Shown here: one piece after another, positions 45,129 through 53,338 of the stretch
Layout: every line of letters starts with the position of its first letter
How positions within the stretch are numbered: position 1 is the first letter of the stretch
Assembly (NCBI RefSeq): GCF_001684975.1
Contig: NZ_MAYH01000045.1
Span: 248,001 to 312,000 of the forward strand
DNA from: Chryseobacterium artocarpi
GTDB lineage: Bacteria; Bacteroidota; Bacteroidia; Flavobacteriales; Weeksellaceae
Length of the DNA stretch: 64,000 nucleotides
Reading direction: 5' to 3'
Program-made: the position numbers and the translations under genes
Notes under the pieces: generated by a model
Seen by the model: only the letters and a program-made list of their open reading frames with translations
The model's database searches: none
Told to the model about the DNA's origin: nothing

Positions 45129-48100
45129 TTATTTTTCTACTCTGTTTCTTACTTTAGTATGATAGAACACATTTGGTTTTGTTCCGATCTCCTCTAGTAA
45201 ATAATATCTTCTGTTAGAGGCATACACCTTTCTAATTGAAGAATCTTTATCATTCATGTCTCCAAATGTCATTGCACCAGTAGAACAAGCTTTAGAACAT
45301 GCAGTCTGGAATTCTCCATCCTTAACTCTTCTTCCTTCTTTCTTAGCCTCAAGAATAGTATTCTGAGTCATTTGGATACACATTGAACATTTCTCCATTA
45401 CCCCTCTAGTTCTTACAACTACGTCAGGGTTAAGTACCATTCTTCCTAAATCGTTGTTCATGTTGAAATCGAACTTATCGTTTAGGTTATAAGTAAACCA
45501 GTTGAAACGTCTTACTTTGTACGGACAGTTGTTTGCACAATATCTAGTACCGATACATCTGTTGTAAGCCATGTGGTTCTGACCTTGCTTACCGTGTGAA
45601 GTAGCCGCTACCGGACATACAGTTTCACATGGAGCGTGGTTACAGTGCTGACACATTACTGGTTGGAAGATTACGTCTGGATTATCAGCCGGGTGGTTCA
45701 ATGCTCCTCCGTCTCCGAATGCAGTACCATATAATTCAGGTACAGCCATTCCTTCTTTTAATCCTTCGTATACTTCTACTTTCTGTCTTGAAGAATAATA
45801 ACGGTCAATTCTTAACCAATACATATCTCTAGACATTCTTATTTCTTCTTTACCTACTACAGGAACGTTGTTCTCAGCCTGACAAGCAATAATACATGCT
45901 CCACAACCTGTACAAGAGTTCAAGTCAATAGATAAGTTGAAGTGAGGACCGTCAGTATCATCAAATGCATCCCAAAGGTCAATTTTTCTTGCTGGAAGAG
46001 CTCCACTGATTGTGTGGTATTCCAAAGGCTTATTCCATCCTTTGTGCTCATCATCGAATGGTACGTTGATGAATTCAGCTAAAGGAACTTCCTTAGCGAT
46101 TTCGTAACGACCCATTAATGTATTTTGAAGCTGGATACCTGCGAATTCGTGATCTTCTCCTGTTTTCTCGATTTTAACACCTGAAACAGCAAGGTTAGAA
46201 CCATCGAATAGAGGATAAGCATTTACTCCTGTATCTGCAGTAGCTCCTGAGTTTTTCTTACCATATCCAAGAGCAAGACCTACTGATCCTTCCGCTTGTC
46301 CTGGTTGTACGAATACAGGAACATCTTTTATTGTAACTCCATTCACAGTAAGGTTTACGATAGAACCATCTAACTGCATTCTCGCATTAAGATCGTTATC
46401 AATACCAAACTTTTCTGCATCTTTTGGAGAAATTGTCAAGTAGTTATCCCAAGCCATTCTAGTGATCGGGTCAGGTAACTCTTGTAACCAAGGGTTGTTT
46501 GCCTGAGTTCCGTCTCCCATAGAAGTCTTAGTGTATAATACTAATTCTAAATCAGAAGCTTTGAAATTTCCTAATTCAGCAACAGCCTGAGCAGCGTTTC
46601 CTCCTGCATAAGATAATGTTGTTGAGTTAGTAGAAGGGTTAATACCGTTGTATAATGCTTTGTTGAAAGAAGTACCACCTAAAAGAGAAGCAGAGTTCGC
46701 TTTTAAATAATCGTAGTAATTGTTTGCAGCATTGTTTTTGCCATTCTTCCAAACCAATAGAGATTCTTCAATCTGTCTTGATTTGTAGATCTTCTGGATC
46801 GTAGGCTGCATTAATGAATATACTCCTGTCTGTGGTTCGATATCTCCCCAAGACTCTAACCAGTTAGCTACTGGAATAACAGCCTTAGCTGCTTTGTACA
46901 TTTCATTTTTCTTATCAGCAACAGCGATTACGTAAGGAACTTTAGATAAAGACTTTTTGAAGTCTTCTCCTTTCGGGTGAGCATAGATAGGGTCTACGTT
47001 GTTTGTAACTAGTACACCAACTTGTCCTCCGTTTACCCATCCTAGGAATTCCTGGTATCTAGCACCGTTGAATTCTTTTAGGAAGTTTGCTTTACCAGTG
47101 AAAGCAACTGAACCTAATTTTTGGTTAATTAAATGAGCCAAAACTTGTGCTCCTTTAGAACCGTCAGCGAAAACTACAGCTTTGCTGCCTTTTGCTTTCA
47201 GTTCATTGGCAATTTCAGTTGCAGTCTTATCAGAAGTACCACCACCTACAATTGCGTTGTAAACTTCAACTAAAGTTTTGTTTACAGCACTTGGTTTTAA
47301 TCTATATCTTGAGTCAGCGTTAGCACCAGTTAATGACATGTTAGATTCCACTTGGATGTGTCTCAACATGTTTGCTCCTGGTTTTCTAGCTGCTGCATAA
47401 GAAGACTCTAAGCTTGAAGCGTTATAGTCTCCTAAGAAATCAGCTTGGAAAGAAACTACCAATTCAGAACCGTTAAGATCATAAACAGGTAATGCTCTTT
47501 GTCCGAATACTTCCTGAGCAGCATCTAGTCCTGCAGAGTAAGGGAAAGCATCGAATGTTACTAATTCAGCTGTAGGATATTTTGCTTTGAATTCAGCAAA
47601 TAACTTTTTGAAAGTTGGTGAAGCAAAAGAGTGTGATAAAACCACAATCTTTTTGCCTGACGCTTTTGCTTCTTCTAAACCTTTAATAACAAAACTGTCT
47701 ACTTTATCGAAAGTCTCATCTTTACCGTCTAGTTTAGGCTGTTTTACTTTATCATTATCATAAAGAGAAAGTACACTTGCCTGAGCTCTTGCGTTTGTTT
47801 TACCTAAATCACCACCAGCTGGGTTTGGCTCAATCTTGATTGGTCTACCTTCACGAGTTTTTACTAAAACACTAGCAAAGTCGAAACCATCAAAATATGT
47901 TGAAGCGTAATAATTTGGGATTCCTGGAATAATATCGTGTGGTTTTACCACGTAAGGAATCGTTTTGATTACCGGAGCTTCGCAGGCAGCTAATGTTACT
48001 GCTGCTGTAGAGAACCCTAGTAATTTAAGGAAATCTCTTCTTGAAGTACTTGATCCGTTTGTCTCAGCATCTCCAAGGAAATCTTCTACCGGAATTTCTT

Positions 48101-48188
48101 CCTGAAACTCTTTCTGAGCCAGCTTATTATTTAAAGCTGGATCTTTAAGTTCATGAATACTTCTGAATTGTATTTTGTTTGAAGCCAT
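45129..48188 (-). CDS. actB: Alternative complex III Fe-S subunit ActB
   Basis: 1019 residues. Twin-arginine motif SRRDFLKLLG (49-58) within a TAT signal and Cys69 in LAACE at a lipoprotein site. Residues ~80-720 are a molybdopterin-oxidoreductase-like domain (no cofactor is expected in this family); the C-terminal ~280 residues carry four ferredoxin-like Cys groups: SCTGCGACIIACQ, CQHCNHAPCETVCP, CIGTRYCANNCPYKV, CSMCIQMTQ and CSKACSTGAMTFG. It contains the Fe-S wire between ActC and ActA. Confidence 0.95.
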   Translation of the reverse strand: MASNKIQFRSIHELKDPALNNKLAQKEFQEEIPVEDFLGDAETNGSSTSRRDFLKLLGFSTAAVTLAACEAPVIKTIPYVVKPHDIIPGIPNYYASTYFDGFDFASVLVKTREGRPIKIEPNPAGGDLGKTNARAQASVLSLYDNDKVKQPKLDGKDETFDKVDSFVIKGLEEAKASGKKIVVLSHSFASPTFKKLFAEFKAKYPTAELVTFDAFPYSAGLDAAQEVFGQRALPVYDLNGSELVVSFQADFLGDYNASSLESSYAAARKPGANMLRHIQVESNMSLTGANADSRYRLKPSAVNKTLVEVYNAIVGGGTSDKTATEIANELKAKGSKAVVFADGSKGAQVLAHLINQKLGSVAFTGKANFLKEFNGARYQEFLGWVNGGQVGVLVTNNVDPIYAHPKGEDFKKSLSKVPYVIAVADKKNEMYKAAKAVIPVANWLESWGDIEPQTGVYSLMQPTIQKIYKSRQIEESLLVWKNGKNNAANNYYDYLKANSASLLGGTSFNKALYNGINPSTNSTTLSYAGGNAAQAVAELGNFKASDLELVLYTKTSMGDGTQANNPWLQELPDPITRMAWDNYLTISPKDAEKFGIDNDLNARMQLDGSIVNLTVNGVTIKDVPVFVQPGQAEGSVGLALGYGKKNSGATADTGVNAYPLFDGSNLAVSGVKIEKTGEDHEFAGIQLQNTLMGRYEIAKEVPLAEFINVPFDDEHKGWNKPLEYHTISGALPARKIDLWDAFDDTDGPHFNLSIDLNSCTGCGACIIACQAENNVPVVGKEEIRMSRDMYWLRIDRYYSSRQKVEVYEGLKEGMAVPELYGTAFGDGGALNHPADNPDVIFQPVMCQHCNHAPCETVCPVAATSHGKQGQNHMAYNRCIGTRYCANNCPYKVRRFNWFTYNLNDKFDFNMNNDLGRMVLNPDVVVRTRGVMEKCSMCIQMTQNTILEAKKEGRRVKDGEFQTACSKACSTGAMTFGDMNDKDSSIRKVYASNRRYYLLEEIGTKPNVFYHTKVRNRVEK

Positions 48189-48211
48189 TTATACTTCTAA
48201 TTTTTTAGTTA

Positions 48212-49576
48212 TTAATAATGACATTTACCACACTCAAGACCTCCAATTGCATCTACAGTGATCTTACCTCCATCTTGTGGATATTGTTTTTTCAACTTGT
48301 CGTGTAGATTCTTGAAGTACTCTTTATTATAACCGTTGTTCATATCAACCTCAGTCGTTCTGTGGCACTCGATACACCATCCCATAGTAAAGTCGTTAGC
48401 CATCTGAACAACATTCATTGTATCAATTTTTCCGTGACAAGCTTTACAAACAACATCAATTTTGTTGTTAGGGTTCTTCTTGTTGAAAGAATTGATGATT
48501 GCTTGTTCACCAGCAATTACGTGCTGAGAGTGGTTGAAGTAAACGAAGTCTGGCATGTTGTGGATTCTTGTCCATTCAACCGGTTGTGTTTTTCCTGTGT
48601 ACTGTTGTTTAGCAGGATCCCAACCTGTAGCCGCATAGATCTTCTGGATTTCTCCGTCATAGAATGCCTTGTCTTTTCCTGGCTCCATGTAGTGATCTGC
48701 GTTGTATTCAGAAATTGTTCTGTGACAGTTCATACAAACGTTCATAGAAGGGATTTCAGATACCTTTCCGTATTTAGCACTAGAGTGACATAATTGACAG
48801 TCAATTTTCTGTTCTCCAGCGTGGATTTTGTGAGAGAAGTAGATAGGCTGCTCAGGCTTATAACCTTTGTAAACCCCGATCCACATTAGCCAGTTCCAAA
48901 CTCCGTAAGCAGCAAGAATAGCAAGAATAGCTAATAATGCTTTTCCAACGTAGTGGAACTTCTCGTACATTTCACTGAAAGAACGAACTCTAGTCTCGTT
49001 AAGACCTGTTAACTCTTCAGATTGACCTAGTTTAACTAATTGTCTTAGTTTTACCAAGATCCATACTAATAGACCAGCAATGGCTAAAAGTGAAATGATA
49101 ACGATGTTTGTTGTGCTTTTGTCTGCAGGAGCTGCAGTAGCTGAACCTTCACCGGCTGTTGCTTTCGCATCATCTTTCTTTGGTTCTGGTTCTGGTGGAT
49201 TAGTAGTGAAAGCTAAAATGTCGTCTATATCCTTATCTGTAAGATTTGGAAAGACCTGCATTTCAGTCTTGTTGTACTTTTCAAAAATCTCATTGGCGTA
49301 TTTATCCCCAGAAGCTCTAAGAGCTTTGTTGTCTTTGATCCACTTGTGAAGCCAATCTTTGTCTACACCACCTTCTGTCTTTACACGTTCTACAACCCCT
49401 TTTAATGGAGGTCCAACAACTTGTTTGTCCAGCGCGTGACATGCAGTACAATTCGCTTTGAAAAGTTTCTCTCCGTTTTTAGGATCGCCGTCTTGCCCGT
49501 AAAATGAAGCACTGGTTGATAGCAATAAGCCTATTGCGATCAACGTTTTTTTATAATGCTTTCTCCAACTAATCAT
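48212..49576 (-). CDS. actA: Alternative complex III multihaem cytochrome c subunit ActA
   Basis: 454 residues, first gene of the operon. A signal or anchor helix (~10-28) precedes an N-terminal mono-haem domain (CTACH, Cys43-His47). A Lys/Ala-rich linker and two helices (~160-180, ~215-235) follow, then the multihaem part with five CxxCH motifs (CQLCH, CMNCH, CKACH, CIECH, CGKCH). Family knowledge: ActA carries five c-type haems and accepts electrons from ActB. Six CxxCH motifs are seen here, because of the N-terminal extra domain. Confidence 0.94.
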   Translation of the reverse strand: MISWRKHYKKTLIAIGLLLSTSASFYGQDGDPKNGEKLFKANCTACHALDKQVVGPPLKGVVERVKTEGGVDKDWLHKWIKDNKALRASGDKYANEIFEKYNKTEMQVFPNLTDKDIDDILAFTTNPPEPEPKKDDAKATAGEGSATAAPADKSTTNIVIISLLAIAGLLVWILVKLRQLVKLGQSEELTGLNETRVRSFSEMYEKFHYVGKALLAILAILAAYGVWNWLMWIGVYKGYKPEQPIYFSHKIHAGEQKIDCQLCHSSAKYGKVSEIPSMNVCMNCHRTISEYNADHYMEPGKDKAFYDGEIQKIYAATGWDPAKQQYTGKTQPVEWTRIHNMPDFVYFNHSQHVIAGEQAIINSFNKKNPNNKIDVVCKACHGKIDTMNVVQMANDFTMGWCIECHRTTEVDMNNGYNKEYFKNLHDKLKKQYPQDGGKITVDAIGGLECGKCHY

Positions 49577-49623
49577 TTAAATTATCTTATGTTAGTAAAT
49601 TATTGAACATTCAATCAATTCCG

Positions 49624-49631
49624 CAAAAATA
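49624..49631 (-). promoter_or_regulatory. -7 element TATTTTTG upstream of the act operon
   Basis: Exact TAnnTTTG match on the minus strand about 48 bases before the actA start; no clear -33 box. Confidence 0.45.
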
Positions 49632-49713
49632 ATATTTTTAACAGAAATTTAACGGCATATCCAAAAGGGAAAATATCATTTACGTTTAATTTGTATTGAT
49701 TCTAAATAACCTG

Positions 49714-49745
49714 TTTGGTATAGTTTTTTAATTTGTATAAATTTG
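49714..49745 (+). promoter_or_regulatory. Promoter of the SPOR-domain gene, Bacteroidota type
   Basis: TTTG (49714-49717), 20 bases, then TAAATTTG (49738-49745). Both boxes and spacing match the -33/-7 consensus; the ATG is 15 bases later, so the leader would be very short. Confidence 0.75.
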
Positions 49746-49760
49746 CGGAAACAAGTTTAA

Positions 49761-50318
49761 ATGAGAAATTTGATCAAAATATTTTCGATATTATCATTAT
49801 TTGGTTTTTATAGTATTGAAGCCCAGCAGGTTGTTAAAAAAGATACGCTTTCGGGAACGGAGCTTGTCATGACAATGGATTCTAAAATAAGTGCAGCCTT
49901 GGAAGGAATCGAAGGCAAATGTTCTAAGGTGGCTACAAATAATTCCACCAAAGATTATAGCAATAATGATTCTGGAATCTCTTCAGGAGCGATTACCAAA
50001 CCGCCAAAGATTTATGTACCGAATAGGGAATTGACGAACGCTGAAATCTGTAAGAAAAACCCTAGAATTTTAGGCTATAAAATTCAGATTACAACGGTGA
50101 AAAGTAATGAAGAAGCGAACGAAGTGAAGTCTTATTTCAGGAAGAGATTTCCTAACCTGAAAGTAGAAACAGATGCATCTTTAAGACCGAATTATAAAAT
50201 ACTGGCAGGAAGTTATTTCACTAAGCAAAGTGCTTCAGGTGATCTTTCAAGGATCAGAGAATACTTTAAATCTGCAGTTGCTGTACAGTATAGAATTTTC
50301 TGTGCTGAAGCAAAATAG
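49761..50318 (+). CDS. Exported SPOR-domain protein
   Basis: 185 residues. Signal peptide MRNLIKIFSILSLFGFYSIEAQ, then a Ser/Asn-rich linker, then a C-terminal SPOR-like domain (YKIQITTVKSNEEANEVKSYFRKRFPNLKVETD, YKILAGSYFTKQSASGDLSRIREYF). SPOR domains bind denuded peptidoglycan glycans at division sites. No membrane anchor apart from the signal peptide. Confidence 0.85.
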   Translation: MRNLIKIFSILSLFGFYSIEAQQVVKKDTLSGTELVMTMDSKISAALEGIEGKCSKVATNNSTKDYSNNDSGISSGAITKPPKIYVPNRELTNAEICKKNPRILGYKIQITTVKSNEEANEVKSYFRKRFPNLKVETDASLRPNYKILAGSYFTKQSASGDLSRIREYFKSAVAVQYRIFCAEAK

Positions 50319-50347
50319 AATTATAAAACTTCTATATAAGAAATACA

Positions 50348-50377
50348 AAAGCTGAGAATTTTCTCAGCTTTTTTTAT
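50348..50377. terminator. Terminator between SPOR gene and polytopic membrane protein gene
   Basis: AAAGCTGAGAA and TTCTCAGCTTT arms, T-run on the plus strand. Convergent genes flank it, and the minus-strand stop codon falls at its right edge. Confidence 0.8.
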
Positions 50378-51651
50378 TGATAGTAGGTTTCTAAAAACCA
50401 AAAGAATTCTAACATTCTAGAGATATTATTTGAAAGTAAATAAACGAATAATATACTGACTGTTAAGGTTAAGAATGCGGTTGTTTTTGGTGAAGATCTG
50501 TAAGCATAGAATAGCCATCCTATGAGAAGTGGATATACGAAAACAAAGTGTCCGCCATAGATATAAGAAGTATGCAATCCGAACCTCATGATGCAATGAA
50601 TGATAACGTCTATGAAAAATGAAATGGCAATTATCTGTACCCATTTATTTTTAAAATTCTTTAGATAACTCCAACTTATAAGCAGTAATAGTATGGCTAT
50701 AAAAACATAAGGAAATACTGATGAATAAAGGTCCATATAAAGGGCTTTAAAGTGAAACCCTTTCATATTATGCTTATCCGAAATGGTGAAGCTTGGGAAT
50801 AATATATTTCCTCCGAAAAAGAAAGAAATAATCATATCCCAGGTTGGCATAGATTCTACATTGGAAAACTTTTCATACTGTTGATTGGTCTTCGAAAAAA
50901 TATTCTGATACTTGAAATCGATTCTGTTGAGATAGAGTAATGCGTATATGATGATTGCGATTGATCCTCTTAAAATAACGCTTGCGATTTTCTTCCAATC
51001 TTTAAAAAGTCCTTTTTCAAATAGTACAGGAATAAAAACCTTTACAATGTTTGTGACGGTAAGTCCTCCGATTGTAATACTAGCAAGTGATAATGCTGCT
51101 GCGGGTGTTTTTTGATCCCTTTTTAGCTTTATGGCAGCGTAGTAATTGTAAAGTGAAAGTAAAAATAGAGTGTAAGTGAAATTTTCAGGAGTAAAAGAAA
51201 GAATAATATTTGTTGAAAATATTCCGAAGAATAAAATGATCAAAAGACTGTAAAATAAGGGAAGTCTGATGATGTTTTTTAAGTATTTAAAAATCTGAAC
51301 AATATTTAACGTAATGATAATATTGCTTAACCATGCTAATGTAAGTCTGAAATTGACATCCATTTTTCCACCTGAGATAAAAAGACATAATTCTCTGATC
51401 CAAGTGAAAAAGTAATAGGAGAGTGGATGTCTTTCAAAACTACCTCCGGTCATCAGAATGGATTTATTATCAAAGCTGAAATAGGCATCCCATGGAATTC
51501 TACTGTCGAAGATGATTCTGTAATGGATAGCAATATAAGAGCCTAGGATTCCATAACAGGTAATAAAAAAGAGGAAAACAGCTAATTCGGTATAGGAGGA
51601 TGGAAAAACCAACCTGAAAAAATGAATGAATTTTGTTTTGATAAGAGACAC
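50374..51651 (-). CDS. Polytopic membrane protein of unknown function
   Basis: 425 residues with about 10-11 hydrophobic helices. After the first helix comes a loop rich in Asp, Trp and aromatic residues (FDSRIPWDAYFSFDNKSILMTGGSFERHPLSYYF), a layout common in GT-C type glycosyltransferases and EpsG/O-antigen polymerase-like proteins. I could not assign a family with certainty; DUF6080 is a candidate name. Alone, with no glycan gene cluster around it. Confidence 0.7.
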   Translation of the reverse strand: MSLIKTKFIHFFRLVFPSSYTELAVFLFFITCYGILGSYIAIHYRIIFDSRIPWDAYFSFDNKSILMTGGSFERHPLSYYFFTWIRELCLFISGGKMDVNFRLTLAWLSNIIITLNIVQIFKYLKNIIRLPLFYSLLIILFFGIFSTNIILSFTPENFTYTLFLLSLYNYYAAIKLKRDQKTPAAALSLASITIGGLTVTNIVKVFIPVLFEKGLFKDWKKIASVILRGSIAIIIYALLYLNRIDFKYQNIFSKTNQQYEKFSNVESMPTWDMIISFFFGGNILFPSFTISDKHNMKGFHFKALYMDLYSSVFPYVFIAILLLLISWSYLKNFKNKWVQIIAISFFIDVIIHCIMRFGLHTSYIYGGHFVFVYPLLIGWLFYAYRSSPKTTAFLTLTVSILFVYLLSNNISRMLEFFWFLETYYQ

Positions 51652-51678
51652 GTGTCAAATTTTTTGCAAAAGTAAAAT

Positions 51679-51704
51679 AAAAAACCACCAAAGTAGGTGG
51701 TTTT
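51679..51704 (-). terminator. Terminator after selO
   Basis: AAAACCACC and GGTGGTTTT arms around AAAGTA, followed by TTTTATTTTA on the minus strand. Confidence 0.75.
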
Positions 51705-51721
51705 ATTAATATTGTTAATTA

Positions 51722-53263
51722 CTAAGAGCTGCATGAAAGCGTAGAACATCCGGCAGTGTCGTCGTAACCGGAAGGTCTTTTGGTCGAAAAATCAGGGAAT
51801 AATTCCTTATAAGGGTTCTCAAGTGCCTTAGTTAATTTTTCGAGCATCTCTGTTTTTCCGTTTTCAATTTCTTCAATGCATTCATAAAGAAGGTAATTTC
51901 TCAAAGTGAATTTCGGATTGGATCTTTCCATCATTTTTAGAGATTCTTCTCTTGAAATTGTATTTGATTTCAAACGCGTTTCATAGTTTTCAATGAAGTT
52001 TTTAAGCTTACTAATATTTTCTTCATTCAAAAAAGTGTAGGAAGCGTTACTGAAATGTTCTTTGATGTCCATGTTTGATGTTAATTTTTCCAATTGATTA
52101 AAAAATAAAGTGTAATCAAACTGAAGTTCCTGCATCAGCCCCTGCCAATTGGTGAAAAAGTCTTCATCTTCTTTTTTCAGTTCATCAAAACCGAATTTTC
52201 TGCAAAGCATTTTATCATGAGCTTCCCAAAAATAATTGCCATATCGGTTTAAAGTATCTTCTAAGAATTTTTCATCTTTGATTATAGAATGGAGAGCATT
52301 GGCGAGCTGCCAAAGATTCCACTGGGAAATCTGCCCTTGTTTTCCAAAGGCATATCTTCTTCCTGGAAGATCGGTAGTGTTTGGGGTGAAATTTAAATCA
52401 TATTCATCCATCATAGAATAAGGACCGTAGTCGATCGTCAATCCTAAAATTGACATGTTATCGGTATTCATAACACCATGTACAAACCCTACTCTGAACC
52501 ATTCTACCATAAGGTTGGCAGTTCTCGTACACACATTCTCAAAAAAGTCCTTGTATTTTTGAGTGTCTGTGGAAGTAATTTCAGGAAAATAATTTTCGAT
52601 GGTAAAATCCAGTAATTCTTCTAAAGTATTATATTCTCTTTGGGCAGACATGAGCTCGAAATGACCGAAACGCAAAAAGCTTTCAGCTGTTCTTATGACT
52701 ACCGCTCCTTTTTCCAATTGTGGATTTCCGTTATACATGATGTCACGAACGACCTCTTCACCTGTGAATGCAAGGCTTAAAGCTCTTGTTGTGGGAACTC
52801 CCAAATGAAACATTGCTTCACTCATCAGATATTCTCTTACTGAAGATCTGAGAACTGCTCTTCCGTCTGCATGTCTTGAATAAGGTGTAGCGCCAGCTCC
52901 TTTCCATTGAATTTCTGTTCTTTTTCCAGAATTATTAGTGATCTCTCCTGCTAAAATAGCCCTTCCGTCTCCAAGTTGTCCTGCCCAGTTTCCGAACTGA
53001 TGTCCCGCATAGGCTGTAGCATAGGTCTGAACGTTTTCAGGAAGATGGTTTCCAACAAGGAAATCAATATCTTTTTCTTCATACCTGCCTAATCCTATTT
53101 CTTCTGATAATGCTTCATTAAAAGCTATTAGCTGTGGTTTTTCAAAACCAGCCGGCTTGACTGTGGAGAATAAGACTTTGGGAGTATTTCTCTGCATTGG
53201 ATTGTTGGAAGTATCCCCTGGAAATATTTTAATGAAAGGCTGTTGGATGCGTTCGATATTCAT
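51722..53263 (-). CDS. selO: Protein adenylyltransferase SelO (YdiU)
   Basis: 513 residues. Pseudokinase-fold SelO marks: AYAGHQFGNWAGQLGDGRAILAGE, QWKGAGATPYSRHADGRAVLRSSVREYLMSEAM and GVMNTDNMSILGLTIDYGPYSMMDEYD. SelO transfers AMP to protein Ser/Thr/Tyr and acts in redox stress. Its end, GCSTLSCSS, has Cys511 at the third-last position, where vertebrate SELENOO has selenocysteine; so this is the Cys form. It is alone in its transcript with a terminator after it. Confidence 0.94.
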   Translation of the reverse strand: MNIERIQQPFIKIFPGDTSNNPMQRNTPKVLFSTVKPAGFEKPQLIAFNEALSEEIGLGRYEEKDIDFLVGNHLPENVQTYATAYAGHQFGNWAGQLGDGRAILAGEITNNSGKRTEIQWKGAGATPYSRHADGRAVLRSSVREYLMSEAMFHLGVPTTRALSLAFTGEEVVRDIMYNGNPQLEKGAVVIRTAESFLRFGHFELMSAQREYNTLEELLDFTIENYFPEITSTDTQKYKDFFENVCTRTANLMVEWFRVGFVHGVMNTDNMSILGLTIDYGPYSMMDEYDLNFTPNTTDLPGRRYAFGKQGQISQWNLWQLANALHSIIKDEKFLEDTLNRYGNYFWEAHDKMLCRKFGFDELKKEDEDFFTNWQGLMQELQFDYTLFFNQLEKLTSNMDIKEHFSNASYTFLNEENISKLKNFIENYETRLKSNTISREESLKMMERSNPKFTLRNYLLYECIEEIENGKTEMLEKLTKALENPYKELFPDFSTKRPSGYDDTAGCSTLSCSS

Positions 53264-53285
53264 ACATCAAAGGTATTAATTATAA

Positions 53286-53320
53286 AAGAAAAGACCTTCC
53301 AAATTATTGAAAGGTCTTAT
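53286..53320 (-). terminator. Terminator of the PSP1-gldH-PBP1A operon
   Basis: AAAAGACCTT pairs with AAGGTCTTA-type arm across a 12-base loop (one mismatch end), T-run on the minus strand (TTTTCTTTTATA), 20 bases past the PBP stop. Confidence 0.65.
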
Positions 53321-53338
53321 GTATATCTAAAAGAGAAT

